NCBI GenBank assembly: GCA_965221575.1
Contig: CBDCSM010000011.1
Location: 1,054,001-1,118,000, forward strand
Direction of reading: 5' to 3'
Source of the DNA: JAPPHA01 sp965221575
GTDB lineage: Bacteria > Pseudomonadota > Alphaproteobacteria > Rhodobacterales > Rhodobacteraceae
DNA length: 64,000 nt
A program made the translations under genes and the position numbers. The notes under the pieces are model-generated. The model saw only the letters and a list, made by a program, of their open reading frames with translations, was not told the DNA's origin and ran no database searches. Positions 8,694-17,212 of the stretch are shown here, in pieces (within the stretch, counting starts at the first letter, position 1; every line of letters begins with the position of its first letter).

Positions 8694-9986
8694 TTACCGA
8701 CCCAGGACGAATTCCGGCAGCCAGAGTGACAGCGACGGAACGAAGGTGGCAAGGAGAAGTGTCGGGATCCACGCGAACAGGATCATGATCATCGTCGGTT
8801 TGAGCATCGAGTTGACCGATGTGGATCCGACCCGGGCACCGAGGTACAGTAATGGCGCCGTGGGCGGGGTGATGTTGCCCATCCCCAGGTTGACGCCGAT
8901 GATCGCGGCAAACTGGATCGGGTCGATGCCGATGTCCTGCACCATCGGCAACAGGAGAGGCGCGGACAACAGCACGCCGGACACGTCGTCCATCAGCATG
9001 CCGATTGCGACCAGCAGCAGGTTGATCATCAGCAGGATGACAATGGGGTTTTCCGATATGGAATACACGAACTCCTGGGCGAGCCTGGGGATGTCTTCGA
9101 ATACGAGCAGCCGGCTCACGATCATCACCATGAAGAACATGACCATTACGGCGCCCGTCGTGATCGACGCTTCGATGACCGCATCCTTGAAGGACTTCCA
9201 GTTGAGTCCCCGGTAAATCAGGAAACCGATCGGGAGGGCACAGAGGACGGCAATTCCCGCTGATTCCGTGGGGGTCATGATCCCTCCGTATATTCCGCCG
9301 AGTATGATGACAGGCATCAGGAGGGCAGGTGTGGCAAAAACCGTGCGCTTCCTGACTTCGCGAACGAAGTTTTCCGGTTCAGGTTCAACTTTCACGCCTT
9401 TCTGGCGATGCATCATGATGAAATTAACGACAATGAGAAGAGTGATCAGGATCAGCCCCGGTACGACGGTCGCGAGAAAACACTTCAGCACCGACTGGCG
9501 CGTGATCCACGCGTAGATAATCTGGATCGAACTCGGCGGGATCAGAAGGCCCAGGGGTGCCGCGTTCGAGATCAGGGCGGCGCTGAAACCCTTCGGGTAA
9601 TTGGCTTTTTCCAGCCGGGGAAGCATGACACCGCCGATGCAGGTCAGGGTCGCGGCCGCGCTGCCCGAAATCGAGCCGAAGATGGCGCTCGCGAACACGG
9701 CGGAAGCCGAGAGCCCGCCCTTGATGCGCCCGAAAAGCAGTGCGGCCATATCCACGAGCGGTTCCGCGATGCGGCCGCGGTTCATGATGCTTCCGGCGAG
9801 GATGAACAGGGGAATCGCCAGGAGGACGATGGAATTCATGCGCCAATGGCCACCGGAAAGGAACGTCGAGACTTCCGTGTCGGCAAAGTAGCCGAGATAG
9901 ATCAGTGCGGCGCCGAATGCGAAGGGCACCGGCAACCCGATGATCAGGCCGATGCAAAGAATCAGGAATACGGCCAGCAGGACCAT
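8694..9986 (-). CDS. dctM: TRAP transporter large permease subunit
   Basis: A 430-residue DctM-type membrane protein with about 12 hydrophobic segments. It moves the substrate across the inner membrane with a sodium or proton gradient. Family blocks include the N-terminal GLPVPFAFGAALIYLG, the FASAIFGSISGSAAAT loop, LIPPSSIQIIYAWIT and the conserved GMGNITPPTAPLLYLG near the C-terminus. The ATG at 9986 begins the hydrophobic first helix, four bases after the stop of dctQ, so the three TRAP genes form one operon. Downstream in the same direction lie kbl and the SDR gene after a 230-base gap. Confidence 0.92.
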   Translation of the reverse strand: MVLLAVFLILCIGLIIGLPVPFAFGAALIYLGYFADTEVSTFLSGGHWRMNSIVLLAIPLFILAGSIMNRGRIAEPLVDMAALLFGRIKGGLSASAVFASAIFGSISGSAAATLTCIGGVMLPRLEKANYPKGFSAALISNAAPLGLLIPPSSIQIIYAWITRQSVLKCFLATVVPGLILITLLIVVNFIMMHRQKGVKVEPEPENFVREVRKRTVFATPALLMPVIILGGIYGGIMTPTESAGIAVLCALPIGFLIYRGLNWKSFKDAVIEASITTGAVMVMFFMVMIVSRLLVFEDIPRLAQEFVYSISENPIVILLMINLLLVAIGMLMDDVSGVLLSAPLLLPMVQDIGIDPIQFAAIIGVNLGMGNITPPTAPLLYLGARVGSTSVNSMLKPTMIMILFAWIPTLLLATFVPSLSLWLPEFVLGR

Positions 9987-9990
9987 GAGC

Positions 9991-10518
9991 TCACTCCCCG
10001 TTAACCGGCATGTCGCGCACAGCCCGGGAGTGACCTTCGCGATAGGACTTGTAGAATTTGACCGCGTGCAGCCCGGCATGGACGGTCATCAGGAAAAAAC
10101 CGACCAGGATGAAGATCCGGGGGACCGCCAACGGAATCTTGTAGACAGGGGACGTCGGTATGTTCGGCCAGCGGACGAACTCGTTCAGAACCATCAGCAC
10201 CGCGTACCAGGTCAGGAACGCCCCGATGATCGTCTCCAGGACCATCACGATGCACTGAAACCCGTTGCGTGACTTCTCCGAGCGGATGAGTTCGAGAACA
10301 ATGTCGGCCTTGATGTGCGCGTTTCCGGCGGTCGCTGCCGCACCGCCGAGGAAATAGAGCAGGAACGCGATCGTCAGGATCCATTCCTCGTATGCGAAGA
10401 GGTCGGATTCGAAACCGTATCGGAGCAGGACGACGAGGCAGAACGTGAACGCGATTATGACGCTGCAAACGAAAATGATGGCATGTTCGAGCTGGATGAT
10501 CCGCTTCATGAACATCAT
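9991..10518 (-). CDS. dctQ: TRAP transporter small permease subunit
   Basis: A 175-residue DctQ-type protein with four membrane segments (around residues 9-30, 43-62, 87-108 and 126-147), the normal topology. It forms the membrane core together with DctM. The start was placed at the ATG at 10518 (or the third codon M at 10509) because the longer upstream frame is rich in arginine and proline and lacks any membrane character. Between it and dctP is a strong stem-loop. Confidence 0.85.
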   Translation of the reverse strand: MMFMKRIIQLEHAIIFVCSVIIAFTFCLVVLLRYGFESDLFAYEEWILTIAFLLYFLGGAAATAGNAHIKADIVLELIRSEKSRNGFQCIVMVLETIIGAFLTWYAVLMVLNEFVRWPNIPTSPVYKIPLAVPRIFILVGFFLMTVHAGLHAVKFYKSYREGHSRAVRDMPVNGE

Positions 10519-10580
10519 GACGGGCCCGCGATCAATGCTCCGTCCCGATGCCGAACGGCACCGGGACCGAGTTCGCAAGG

Positions 10581-10615
10581 GTGGCCCCGGTGGAAGGGAC
10601 GGAGCCGGGGGCCAC
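10581..10615 (-). promoter_or_regulatory. stem-loop between dctP and dctQ
   Basis: GTGGCCCCGG (10581-10590) pairs with CCGGGGGCCAC (10605-10615) with one bulged base and a 14-base loop. No T-run follows, so a full terminator is unlikely. Such hairpins just after a binding-protein gene usually protect the upstream mRNA and give excess binding protein. Confidence 0.5.
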
Positions 10616-10631
10616 ACCCACGACAAGACGG

Positions 10632-11630
10632 CTATTGGACATCCGCCTTCATCTGGTCGATGATGTCCTTGCCGAGCTTGTCCTCCATGGCCGGCCAAAC
10701 CGTTGCCCGGACGTGGTCAGCGATGGCGCTGATTTCCATGTCGGAAACCGGAATGATCTGGATCCCGATTTCCGGGAGCCGCCGGATGTATTCCTCGTCC
10801 ACGCGCTCACTGAGGGCGAAAGAATCCCTCGAAGCTTCGGCAAACGCCTCCGAGAGGACTGCCTGCTGCTCCGGAGTGAGGGAGTCCCATTTGGCCTGGC
10901 CAATGTAAAAGGCCGTGTTTTCCACGAAGGCCTTGTACGGGATGAAGTATTTGACCGCGTCGCCGAAGACCGTGTAGTTCGATTCCGCGGTACCGCCGAT
11001 CACGCCTTCGATGACACCCTGCTGGATCGCCGGAATCACGTCTCCCCAGTTCATCGTGGTGGTCCGGAATCCCATTTCCTGCGCGGTGAGCCGGCCGACC
11101 TCGGCACTCCAGACCCGGATGTTCAGGCCCTTGTCGCCGATTACCGCCGGATTTGTCGGTTCTTCGGACGTGCCCACGCCGATGAACCCTTCGGCGAAGA
11201 CGCCGAGCAGTTTCAGACCCTGGTTGGCAAGGCTCGCTTCGTAGATCCGGTAGAAATTGGATCCCGGCGAGTAGACCTTCTGCATCTCCTCGTACGTGCC
11301 GACGAGATAGGGCAGCGAATTGATCTCCAGGACCGGGTCATTGTGGCTGTAGATGAACGTGTGGCCGATATCGATGACCCCCTGGGCCACGTCACCGAAC
11401 ACCTGCTCGCCGTTGCCGAGCTGGCCGGCGGGAAAGAGCCTGATCTCGATGTCGACACCGGCACCTTCGATCTTCTTGATCGTCTCTTGCAGCACCAGGG
11501 TGGCATTGTGATCGACCGGATGCTGTCCGGCGAGCCTCAGTTTTGTTGCGGCGGCGGACGGCGCGATGGATGCCCCGGCGAGCAGTAAAGCAAGCACCGC
11601 GGTCACCCCGAAACGGTAGACAGGTTGCAT
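10632..11630 (-). CDS. dctP: TRAP transporter substrate-binding protein
   Basis: A 332-residue periplasmic receptor of the DctP family. It has a signal peptide (basic start, hydrophobic core, cleavage after about PSAAA at residue 28) and typical motifs: LRLAGQHPVDHNAT, FPAGQLGNGEQVFGDVAQG, LNIRVWSAEVGRL, and the ligand loop region WGDVIPAIQQGVIEGVIGG. The arginine in IRVW is the residue that usually binds the substrate carboxylate, so the ligand is expected to be an organic or amino acid. A good AGGAGG-like site precedes the ATG. It is the first TRAP gene in the operon. Confidence 0.92.
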   Translation of the reverse strand: MQPVYRFGVTAVLALLLAGASIAPSAAATKLRLAGQHPVDHNATLVLQETIKKIEGAGVDIEIRLFPAGQLGNGEQVFGDVAQGVIDIGHTFIYSHNDPVLEINSLPYLVGTYEEMQKVYSPGSNFYRIYEASLANQGLKLLGVFAEGFIGVGTSEEPTNPAVIGDKGLNIRVWSAEVGRLTAQEMGFRTTTMNWGDVIPAIQQGVIEGVIGGTAESNYTVFGDAVKYFIPYKAFVENTAFYIGQAKWDSLTPEQQAVLSEAFAEASRDSFALSERVDEEYIRRLPEIGIQIIPVSDMEISAIADHVRATVWPAMEDKLGKDIIDQMKADVQ

Positions 11631-11874
11631 CTCCTATTCCTCCTATTCACTTGGCGAGTTGATCGCAGGATGAAAACCACCCTCAGTTAATCCCAGTTTC
11701 TCCAGCAGTTATTGAATAAATCGCGCAAAAATGTGTTGATTTTGGTCATGGTGGAAATTTTTGACCGGTGTCGGATGCCGGTTGCCCGGCAGGGTGGCGC
11801 GACCCCGCCGGCGTTGCCGGCCGATTCCGGCCCGCGGCCATGCCGGTGCCGCAGGCTCCCCCGGGTTCACGAGT

Positions 11875-12900
11875 TCAGCGTGGCGTGCCCGTCCCCCAGG
11901 TGTCGGACAAGGTGAATCCCAGCGGGTATGGATCCAGCGGGTGGGCGCCCAGTTTCATGCTCCCGTAGACCCAGGCCCGCCCCGACAGCGTCGGCTTGAC
12001 GGCCTGGCGGTGACCGCACCTTGCGAGCTTGTAGATCCGGGACTTGAATTCGCTGCCGATGATGGACCTGGAGGAGACAACCTCGTTGATACCGATCTCG
12101 CCCCTGGCGTGCATCACGGCCATCCGGGCGGCGGTACCGGTCCCGCAGGGCGAGCGGTCCAGGCGGCCCGGGTAGATCACCGTGGCGTTCAAGATCGATT
12201 GTCCCTGTCCGGCCACGAACATCGGATACTCGATGCGATCGAACGCCGGAACCGTCGGGTGATTCACGGCGATCTGCTCGACGGCGGCCCTCTTGAACCT
12301 GTTGCCCATGTCCACGAGATCACGAGCTTCGTGCCGGGCAATCTCGAAACCAAGCGACCCGGCGTCGATCAGCGCGAAGTAGCAGCCGCCGAATGCCACA
12401 TCCACCGCGAGTGTTCCGACCCCCTCCACTTCCACCGGATAATCCAGGTGTTCGACGAAGCTGGCGGGCATGGTGATCTCGACGCGCTCCACCTTGCCGT
12501 TCCGGCAGTTCGCATGGGCGCGCACCAATCCGGCCGGCGTGTCGAGTACCACGACCGACTCCGGTTCCCGCATCGTCATGACGCCGGTCTCGAGAAGGGC
12601 GGTCGCCACGCACATGGCATTGGAACCCGACATTGCATGCGCGCCGTCCGCCTGCATGGGAATGAATCCCATGTCGGCTTTCACCGACGTCGGTGGCACC
12701 AGCAGGTTGATGGTCATTTGAGAGGCTCCGCGTGGTTCGTAGAGCGCCAGGCGAAGGATCTCGTCATCCTCGTTGTTGATGTGGTCCATCTTCTCGACCA
12801 TCGTGGGGCCGGGGATGTCCGGCCCTCCCGACAGGATGACCCTTCCGATTTCTCCTTCGGCATGCACACCGAGGACATCGAGTTCACGAACAAAGTTCAA
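11875..12900 (-). CDS. proline racemase / hydroxyproline epimerase family protein (Ser-Cys type)
   Basis: A 341-residue member of the proline racemase superfamily, whose enzymes epimerise or dehydrate proline, hydroxyproline and related amino acids using two opposed residues. The N-terminal VHAEGEIGRV and the C-terminal DRSPCGTGTAARMA (second catalytic Cys) are clear. The first catalytic position, usually the Cys of MCGHG, reads MSGSN, so this is the Ser/Cys pair. The start is taken as the TTG at 12900, just before NFVRELDV and after GGGAGAA; longer upstream reading runs into the promoter of the divergent regulator. The stop lies 244 bases before dctP, so it may head the TRAP operon. The exact substrate is uncertain. 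Confidence 0.75.
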   Translation of the reverse strand: MNFVRELDVLGVHAEGEIGRVILSGGPDIPGPTMVEKMDHINNEDDEILRLALYEPRGASQMTINLLVPPTSVKADMGFIPMQADGAHAMSGSNAMCVATALLETGVMTMREPESVVVLDTPAGLVRAHANCRNGKVERVEITMPASFVEHLDYPVEVEGVGTLAVDVAFGGCYFALIDAGSLGFEIARHEARDLVDMGNRFKRAAVEQIAVNHPTVPAFDRIEYPMFVAGQGQSILNATVIYPGRLDRSPCGTGTAARMAVMHARGEIGINEVVSSRSIIGSEFKSRIYKLARCGHRQAVKPTLSGRAWVYGSMKLGAHPLDPYPLGFTLSDTWGTGTPR

Positions 12901-12960
12901 TTCAGTTCTCCCATTCGAGCTCGCGGGTTCCGCGATCACCTGAAGACGCGATTTCCCCGA

Positions 12961-13000
12961 TGTTACGTGAGGGCGCCCTTGCAAACTTGTACGTAACAAG
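12961..13000. promoter_or_regulatory. inverted repeat in a divergent promoter region
   Basis: TGTTACGT (12961-12968) is repeated in inverted form as ACGTAACA (12991-12998), and the second arm itself lies in CTTGT-ACGTA-ACAAG (12986-13000). The site is between the racemase-family gene (minus) and the GlxA-type regulator (plus), where an operator for that regulator would be expected. Confidence 0.4.
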
Positions 13001-13060
13001 CAAATACCTGCATGATCATTGCACGGGCGGCCGTCGCCTTCAGGATTCGGAGAAAGCCCC

Positions 13061-14089
13061 ATGACTGCGAAACCCGATCTCCAGTTCGCGCTGACAATGC
13101 GGCCGACATTCGCGATTCTCGCGCTCAGCGGGTTTGTCGACACGCTTCGCCACGCGGCGGACGACAACAATCGAAACGGGCAGATCTACTGCGGCTGGAA
13201 CATCGTCGGGCCCGGCTTCGATCCGGTGCCGTCGAGCGCCGGAATCAACGTGGACCCCGATCTGCGATTCGAGGATCTCCGCGATCATCCTCCCAACTAC
13301 CTCGTCATCATCGGCGGCAACGTGATGTCGGAGATCGACGACACGCCGGCGCAGACACTTGCCTTCATCAGGAACTACCACGCGGCGGGCGGTTCGGTGG
13401 TCGGGCTCTGCACCGGCAGCTTCGTCGTCGCCCAGGCCGGGCTGACCGAAGGCAAGCGGGTCGTCGTGCATCAACGCCACAGGCGGGATTTCCTCGAACG
13501 CTACCCAAACGTGGACATCACGAGCCGGGAGATCTTTGTCGAAGACGGGCGGGTCTTCACCAGCCCGGGCGGCACCGCGTCGATCGATCTCGCGATCGAG
13601 CTGCTGTCGCGCCATCTCGGCCGGGCGCGCGCCCTCAAGGGCCTCACGGAAATGAGCGTGGACCAGCACCGGAGTTCCTTCCACATGCCGCGAACCCCGG
13701 GCGACGACCTCGACAACTGCGGTGACTGGAGGGTCGAGGCGGCGGTCCAGCTGATGCGGGAGCGGTTGCCGAACTCGACAACGATTGCCGCAGTCGCGGA
13801 CACCATTGGCATAAGTGTCTCGCAGCTCAACCGGCTGTTCATGCGCCACGCGAAACAGCCGCCCCTGGCATTCTGGATCAATCTGCGCCTGGATCACGCG
13901 CGATGGCAGCTTCTCAACACCAGGAAGGCAATCACGCAGGTCGCCTTCGAGTGCGGCTTTTCGGACGCGGCCCATTTCAGCCGCCGTTTCAAGCAGAGGT
14001 TCGGGAAATCACCGAGAGCGTTCAAGGCCGGAATCATTCCCGACGAGCAGTCGAATTTCGACAGTTCGACATATCGGCAAAACAGGTAG
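13061..14089 (+). CDS. GlxA-type AraC family transcriptional regulator
   Basis: A 342-residue regulator with an N-terminal DJ-1/PfpI-like domain (about residues 5-195) and a C-terminal AraC-type domain with two helix-turn-helix motifs (about 215-325). The nucleophile-elbow-like VVGLCTGSFVVAQAGL is present, and the AraC signature AITQVAFECGFSDAAHFSRRFK..GKSPRAFK is complete. The ATG at 13061 starts the conserved part. Relatives regulate amine, betaine and amino acid catabolism, often in response to an N-containing ligand. Its divergent position suggests control of the racemase, TRAP, KBL and SDR genes. Confidence 0.85.
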   Translation: MTAKPDLQFALTMRPTFAILALSGFVDTLRHAADDNNRNGQIYCGWNIVGPGFDPVPSSAGINVDPDLRFEDLRDHPPNYLVIIGGNVMSEIDDTPAQTLAFIRNYHAAGGSVVGLCTGSFVVAQAGLTEGKRVVVHQRHRRDFLERYPNVDITSREIFVEDGRVFTSPGGTASIDLAIELLSRHLGRARALKGLTEMSVDQHRSSFHMPRTPGDDLDNCGDWRVEAAVQLMRERLPNSTTIAAVADTIGISVSQLNRLFMRHAKQPPLAFWINLRLDHARWQLLNTRKAITQVAFECGFSDAAHFSRRFKQRFGKSPRAFKAGIIPDEQSNFDSSTYRQNR

Positions 14090-14119
14090 TCCCCAAATGG
14101 CCGGAGTCGAAGATCAAGC

Positions 14120-14461
14120 GATCGAATCGTGCAGGCAATTTTGGGGCCGTTCCCCGTTCCGACACGACTGCAAAAACCGCCGACAACCGGGAATTCAATG
14201 GGAGCAGAACGGCGATTGCAAAGAGCAGGAGAACCCGGAGCGTTCTGAGCGAGGAAAACCGGGAGCGTCGTGAGAGGATCAGGACTGATCCGCATTCGAT
14301 CCTAAAGCATGTCCAGAAGGCGACCAGCATCTTTCACCTCGGCGACGGTCTCACCCCGTCTCAGACGATGAGGCCGCCGGCATGTCGAAGCCGACGGTCT
14401 GGCGCTGGTGGGACCGCTTCCTTGTGGAGGGTTTTGACGGCCTGCTTTACGACATCCCCCG
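14120..14461 (+). mobile_element. IS630-family element, 5' part only
   Basis: From the leader through the first about 80 codons this matches the intact IS630 at 1358-2567 with many substitutions. The start codon equivalent reads ATT, the frame is broken by a deletion in the region corresponding to RATGMSK, and homology stops abruptly at ACGACATCCCCC near 14461. The left end is too diverged to fix exactly. It is a dead stump and not identical to the intact copy. Confidence 0.75.
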
Positions 14462-14535
14462 GAACAAAAACCTCAGCCGATAAACTGGGGATTTTTGCTT
14501 CGGCACTATCGGGGAGTATTCATCAGGTACTGACA

Positions 14536-14706
14536 GGGACCGCCGTATCCGGGCGCACATCGCCATCTGCAGCATCTGCGCCACCGCCTGTCGGCCCGGG
14601 GGAACCGCATGAGCCCGGACCGGATCCGCCGAGCGCTGAACGAACTGGAGATCAGCGTTCTCTACGAGCGGAACGGCGACAGGAAGTTCGGGATGCCGAA
14701 CGCACC
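14536..14706 (+). pseudogene. IS1634-like transposase, C-terminal relic
   Basis: Short plus-strand blocks RRIRAHIAIC and, in another frame, MSPDRIRRALNELEISVLYE..GDRKFGMP match the C-terminal pattern of IS1634/IS4-group transposases. A frameshift separates them and everything upstream is missing. Confidence 0.5.
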
Positions 14707-15030
14707 GGCCGGATGCTTGGCCCGACCTGGAACCGGTTCCCGTTCGAATACGCACCGCCGCGTAGTCCGGCGCCATAGCCGGTGCGCCCTGCGGCACCGA
14801 CATTCCGGCTGTCAGACGGAATGTCGTGTCCCTTTTATCGGACGAAATCCTCATGCAGCAATGGGTTGCGGCCGAAAATGTCTGAAGTCAAGAAAAGCTC
14901 AAGGCAACGGAGGGGTCGTGGTGATGGACAGCAAGGACGATCGAACCAGCAGAATCGAACAAGTCTCGACTGGCTTCACATCAAATGATGTGCGAGTTAT
15001 GATGATGATGCAATCATTTTGGAGAGTGCT

Positions 15031-16053
15031 GTGCCGACCCGGCGAGCGAATCTGAAGGACATCGCTGAGGCTGCGAGCGTCAGCACTGCAACCGTCGATC
15101 GCGTCTTGAACGATCGCGGTAGTGTTAAGGACGCAACCATCGAGCGCGTGCGCCGCGCCGCCGAGGAGCTCGGGTTTCCGACCGGCCTCAATCGGGAAGA
15201 CTTCCTGTATCGCGTGCTATTGCAGGATCCCGATCATCTCTACTACCGCGAACTGGGTGAGGCCATTAACCGGGAAGCCGAAGCCTTCAGTCGGCGAGGG
15301 CTTCGGGTAGAGATCGAGTTCCTGGTCGAAACCGATGACAGTCTGGTTGCAGAGAAGATTGATGAACTTTCCCGCGATGCCGACGGCATCGCCGGCGTGT
15401 TCATCCAGAATACACTGACGCTTGAAGCGGTCTCGCGCGCCATCGAGCGGGGCAAGCCGGTTGTCACGCTTCTGAGCGATCTGCGGCATCCATTGCGCGC
15501 AGCATACGTGGGCCTGGACAACAGGACAGTCGGAAGAACGGCAGGCTATGTTCTGGGGAGGTTTACGAAGCAGCCCTCAGGGCGGGTACTGGTGACTTCC
15601 GAAACCATGAACTACCTCGGACTCGAAGAGCGCGAAATGGGTCTGCGGTCAGTGCTGGCCGAGAAGTTCCCCCACCTGGAGATGTCGAGCGTCATCGAAA
15701 AGGGCTCGGACCGGGACGCTATGGTTCAGCGAATTGCCGACCAGGTCAAGGACCCGAACATCGTTGGCATTTACAACGTCGGAGGGCGCAACAACGTAAT
15801 CGTCGATGCAATGAAACTGGCGGGCCGACAGCAGGGAGAGGTTGTCTATGTCGGTTCGGAACTCACGGAAATCTCTCGAAGATTGATGATTGACGGATGG
15901 ATGGACGCGGTGATCAGCTATCCTGCCAATCGCGCCGGCAAGGCTGTCATTCAAGCCATGCTTCAGGCATCCGGTCGCGGCGATGGTGCGAAGCCGGGTT
16001 CTTTCCAGCCGTTCCAAATCTACTTTGTAGAGAACGCCGTCGCTGGAGGGTGA
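15031..16053 (+). CDS. LacI family transcriptional regulator
   Basis: A 340-residue LacI/GalR-type repressor. The DNA-binding helix-turn-helix is at the N-terminus (LKDIAEAASVSTATVDRVLN), followed by the hinge and a periplasmic-binding-protein-like effector domain (about residues 60-335) related to ribose/sugar binding proteins. The GTG at 15031 is preferred because GGAGAG lies four bases upstream; the in-frame TTG at 15019 is the alternative. It lies at the far end of a locus with a CUT2-type sugar ABC transporter whose genes run towards it, so it probably controls that transporter. Confidence 0.85.
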   Translation: MPTRRANLKDIAEAASVSTATVDRVLNDRGSVKDATIERVRRAAEELGFPTGLNREDFLYRVLLQDPDHLYYRELGEAINREAEAFSRRGLRVEIEFLVETDDSLVAEKIDELSRDADGIAGVFIQNTLTLEAVSRAIERGKPVVTLLSDLRHPLRAAYVGLDNRTVGRTAGYVLGRFTKQPSGRVLVTSETMNYLGLEEREMGLRSVLAEKFPHLEMSSVIEKGSDRDAMVQRIADQVKDPNIVGIYNVGGRNNVIVDAMKLAGRQQGEVVYVGSELTEISRRLMIDGWMDAVISYPANRAGKAVIQAMLQASGRGDGAKPGSFQPFQIYFVENAVAGG

Positions 16054-16088
16054 CCCGAACTTGCAACCGCTGGAGTGGCTGGTCCAAG

Positions 16089-17201
16089 CTATTCCGCGGG
16101 CGTGGCAGATGCGCTGGAGGGCGAGTCCTTGCCGCACCAGGGATCCAGCGGCTCAATCCCGCCCCAGCCACCTTCCGGCGGCAGTTCATGATGAATGTAG
16201 GTCTCCGGATCCTTTACCTGCTTGATCAGGGTCGGGATCAGGTCCTTGTACACTGACCAGTAGCCCTGATACGTTTTCGGGTAGTGGTCCTTGACTCGCT
16301 CGTGCACGCTTGCCAACGCGTGGAATGGCACCAGCGGGTACATGTGGTGCTCAATGTGGTAGTTCATGTTGAAATACAGGAACTCGACCCACTTCGGCAC
16401 ATAGACAGTACGGGTGTTCAGCCGGTGGTCCCAGACACCTTCGGCCAATCCGGGATGCTGCATCGTCACGACTGACTCCAGCCCCCAGGCTCCGAAAAAG
16501 CGCGGCAGGAAGAGGAATACTATCGGCAAGATGCTCTCGATGGCGATGCACCAGATGATCATCAAGACATATATCCCCATGAAGAGCCGAGCGTTCCAGA
16601 TCAGCTTGTTCCACTCGCCTTCCGGCACGATCCTGCGCGCAAGCGGAGTAATGATCCCGGCTGCATGACGCAGCATCAACCACAACTGCATGAGCGAACC
16701 ATGGAATCTCGTGAAGTTCACCAGGATTACCAGGAGGTTGGGCGGGCGCGGAGCTTGAAGCTCGGGATCAGTTCCCTTGATATTCGTGTATGAGTGATGG
16801 ACCGCGTGACTCCATGTCGAGAACACCATGTCGCGGTGCCCCATGATCGAGGCGATGAAGTTCACCGACTTGTTCAGCCAACGACTCTTGAATGCGGTCC
16901 CGTGGACAGTTTCGTGCCACGCAGCTTCGGAAAACGCGAAGATCAGGCTGTAAACGAGATAGGCCGGTATGAAGAGATACCAAGTGTCCATCAGGTAGAA
17001 TGCCAACGACCCTGTCGCGATCACCAGCAGGAAATAGCTGCCGAAATGCTTGATCCCCGGCCAATCGCTGCGTTTGATGAACTGCTTGATTTCCTTTCGC
17101 GGCACAGGTGCAATGTACCACTCGTTCTGAAGCCCTTCTTCAATGCTGGTCGGGGGCCCGATCCTATGTGGTGCCAGTTCCATTCTCTCCTCCGTCGTCA
17201 C
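16089..17201 (-). CDS. fatty-acid-desaturase-family membrane di-iron enzyme
   Basis: A 370-residue integral membrane protein of the fatty acid desaturase/hydroxylase superfamily. All three histidine boxes that hold the di-iron centre are visible: HETVH (around residue 94), HAVHH (around 130) and HIEHH (around 282). Several hydrophobic segments surround them. These enzymes desaturate or hydroxylate lipids and other hydrophobic molecules with O2 and an electron donor; the substrate here is unknown. It follows the ABC ATPase gene by 11 bases in the same direction, so it is almost certainly the last gene of the sugar-type ABC operon, an unusual partnership. Confidence 0.82.
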   Translation of the reverse strand: MTTEERMELAPHRIGPPTSIEEGLQNEWYIAPVPRKEIKQFIKRSDWPGIKHFGSYFLLVIATGSLAFYLMDTWYLFIPAYLVYSLIFAFSEAAWHETVHGTAFKSRWLNKSVNFIASIMGHRDMVFSTWSHAVHHSYTNIKGTDPELQAPRPPNLLVILVNFTRFHGSLMQLWLMLRHAAGIITPLARRIVPEGEWNKLIWNARLFMGIYVLMIIWCIAIESILPIVFLFLPRFFGAWGLESVVTMQHPGLAEGVWDHRLNTRTVYVPKWVEFLYFNMNYHIEHHMYPLVPFHALASVHERVKDHYPKTYQGYWSVYKDLIPTLIKQVKDPETYIHHELPPEGGWGGIEPLDPWCGKDSPSSASATPAE

Positions 17202-17212
17202 AAAGGCGACTC

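Noticed and set aside
11761..12996. Long plus-strand open frame opposite the racemase-family gene
   Set aside because: High-GC antisense frame without recognisable motifs; the minus strand carries all catalytic motifs.
13903..14778. Plus-strand 291-residue frame after the GlxA-type regulator
   Set aside because: It joins the out-of-frame tail of the regulator, an IS630 stump and an IS1634-like relic; not one protein.
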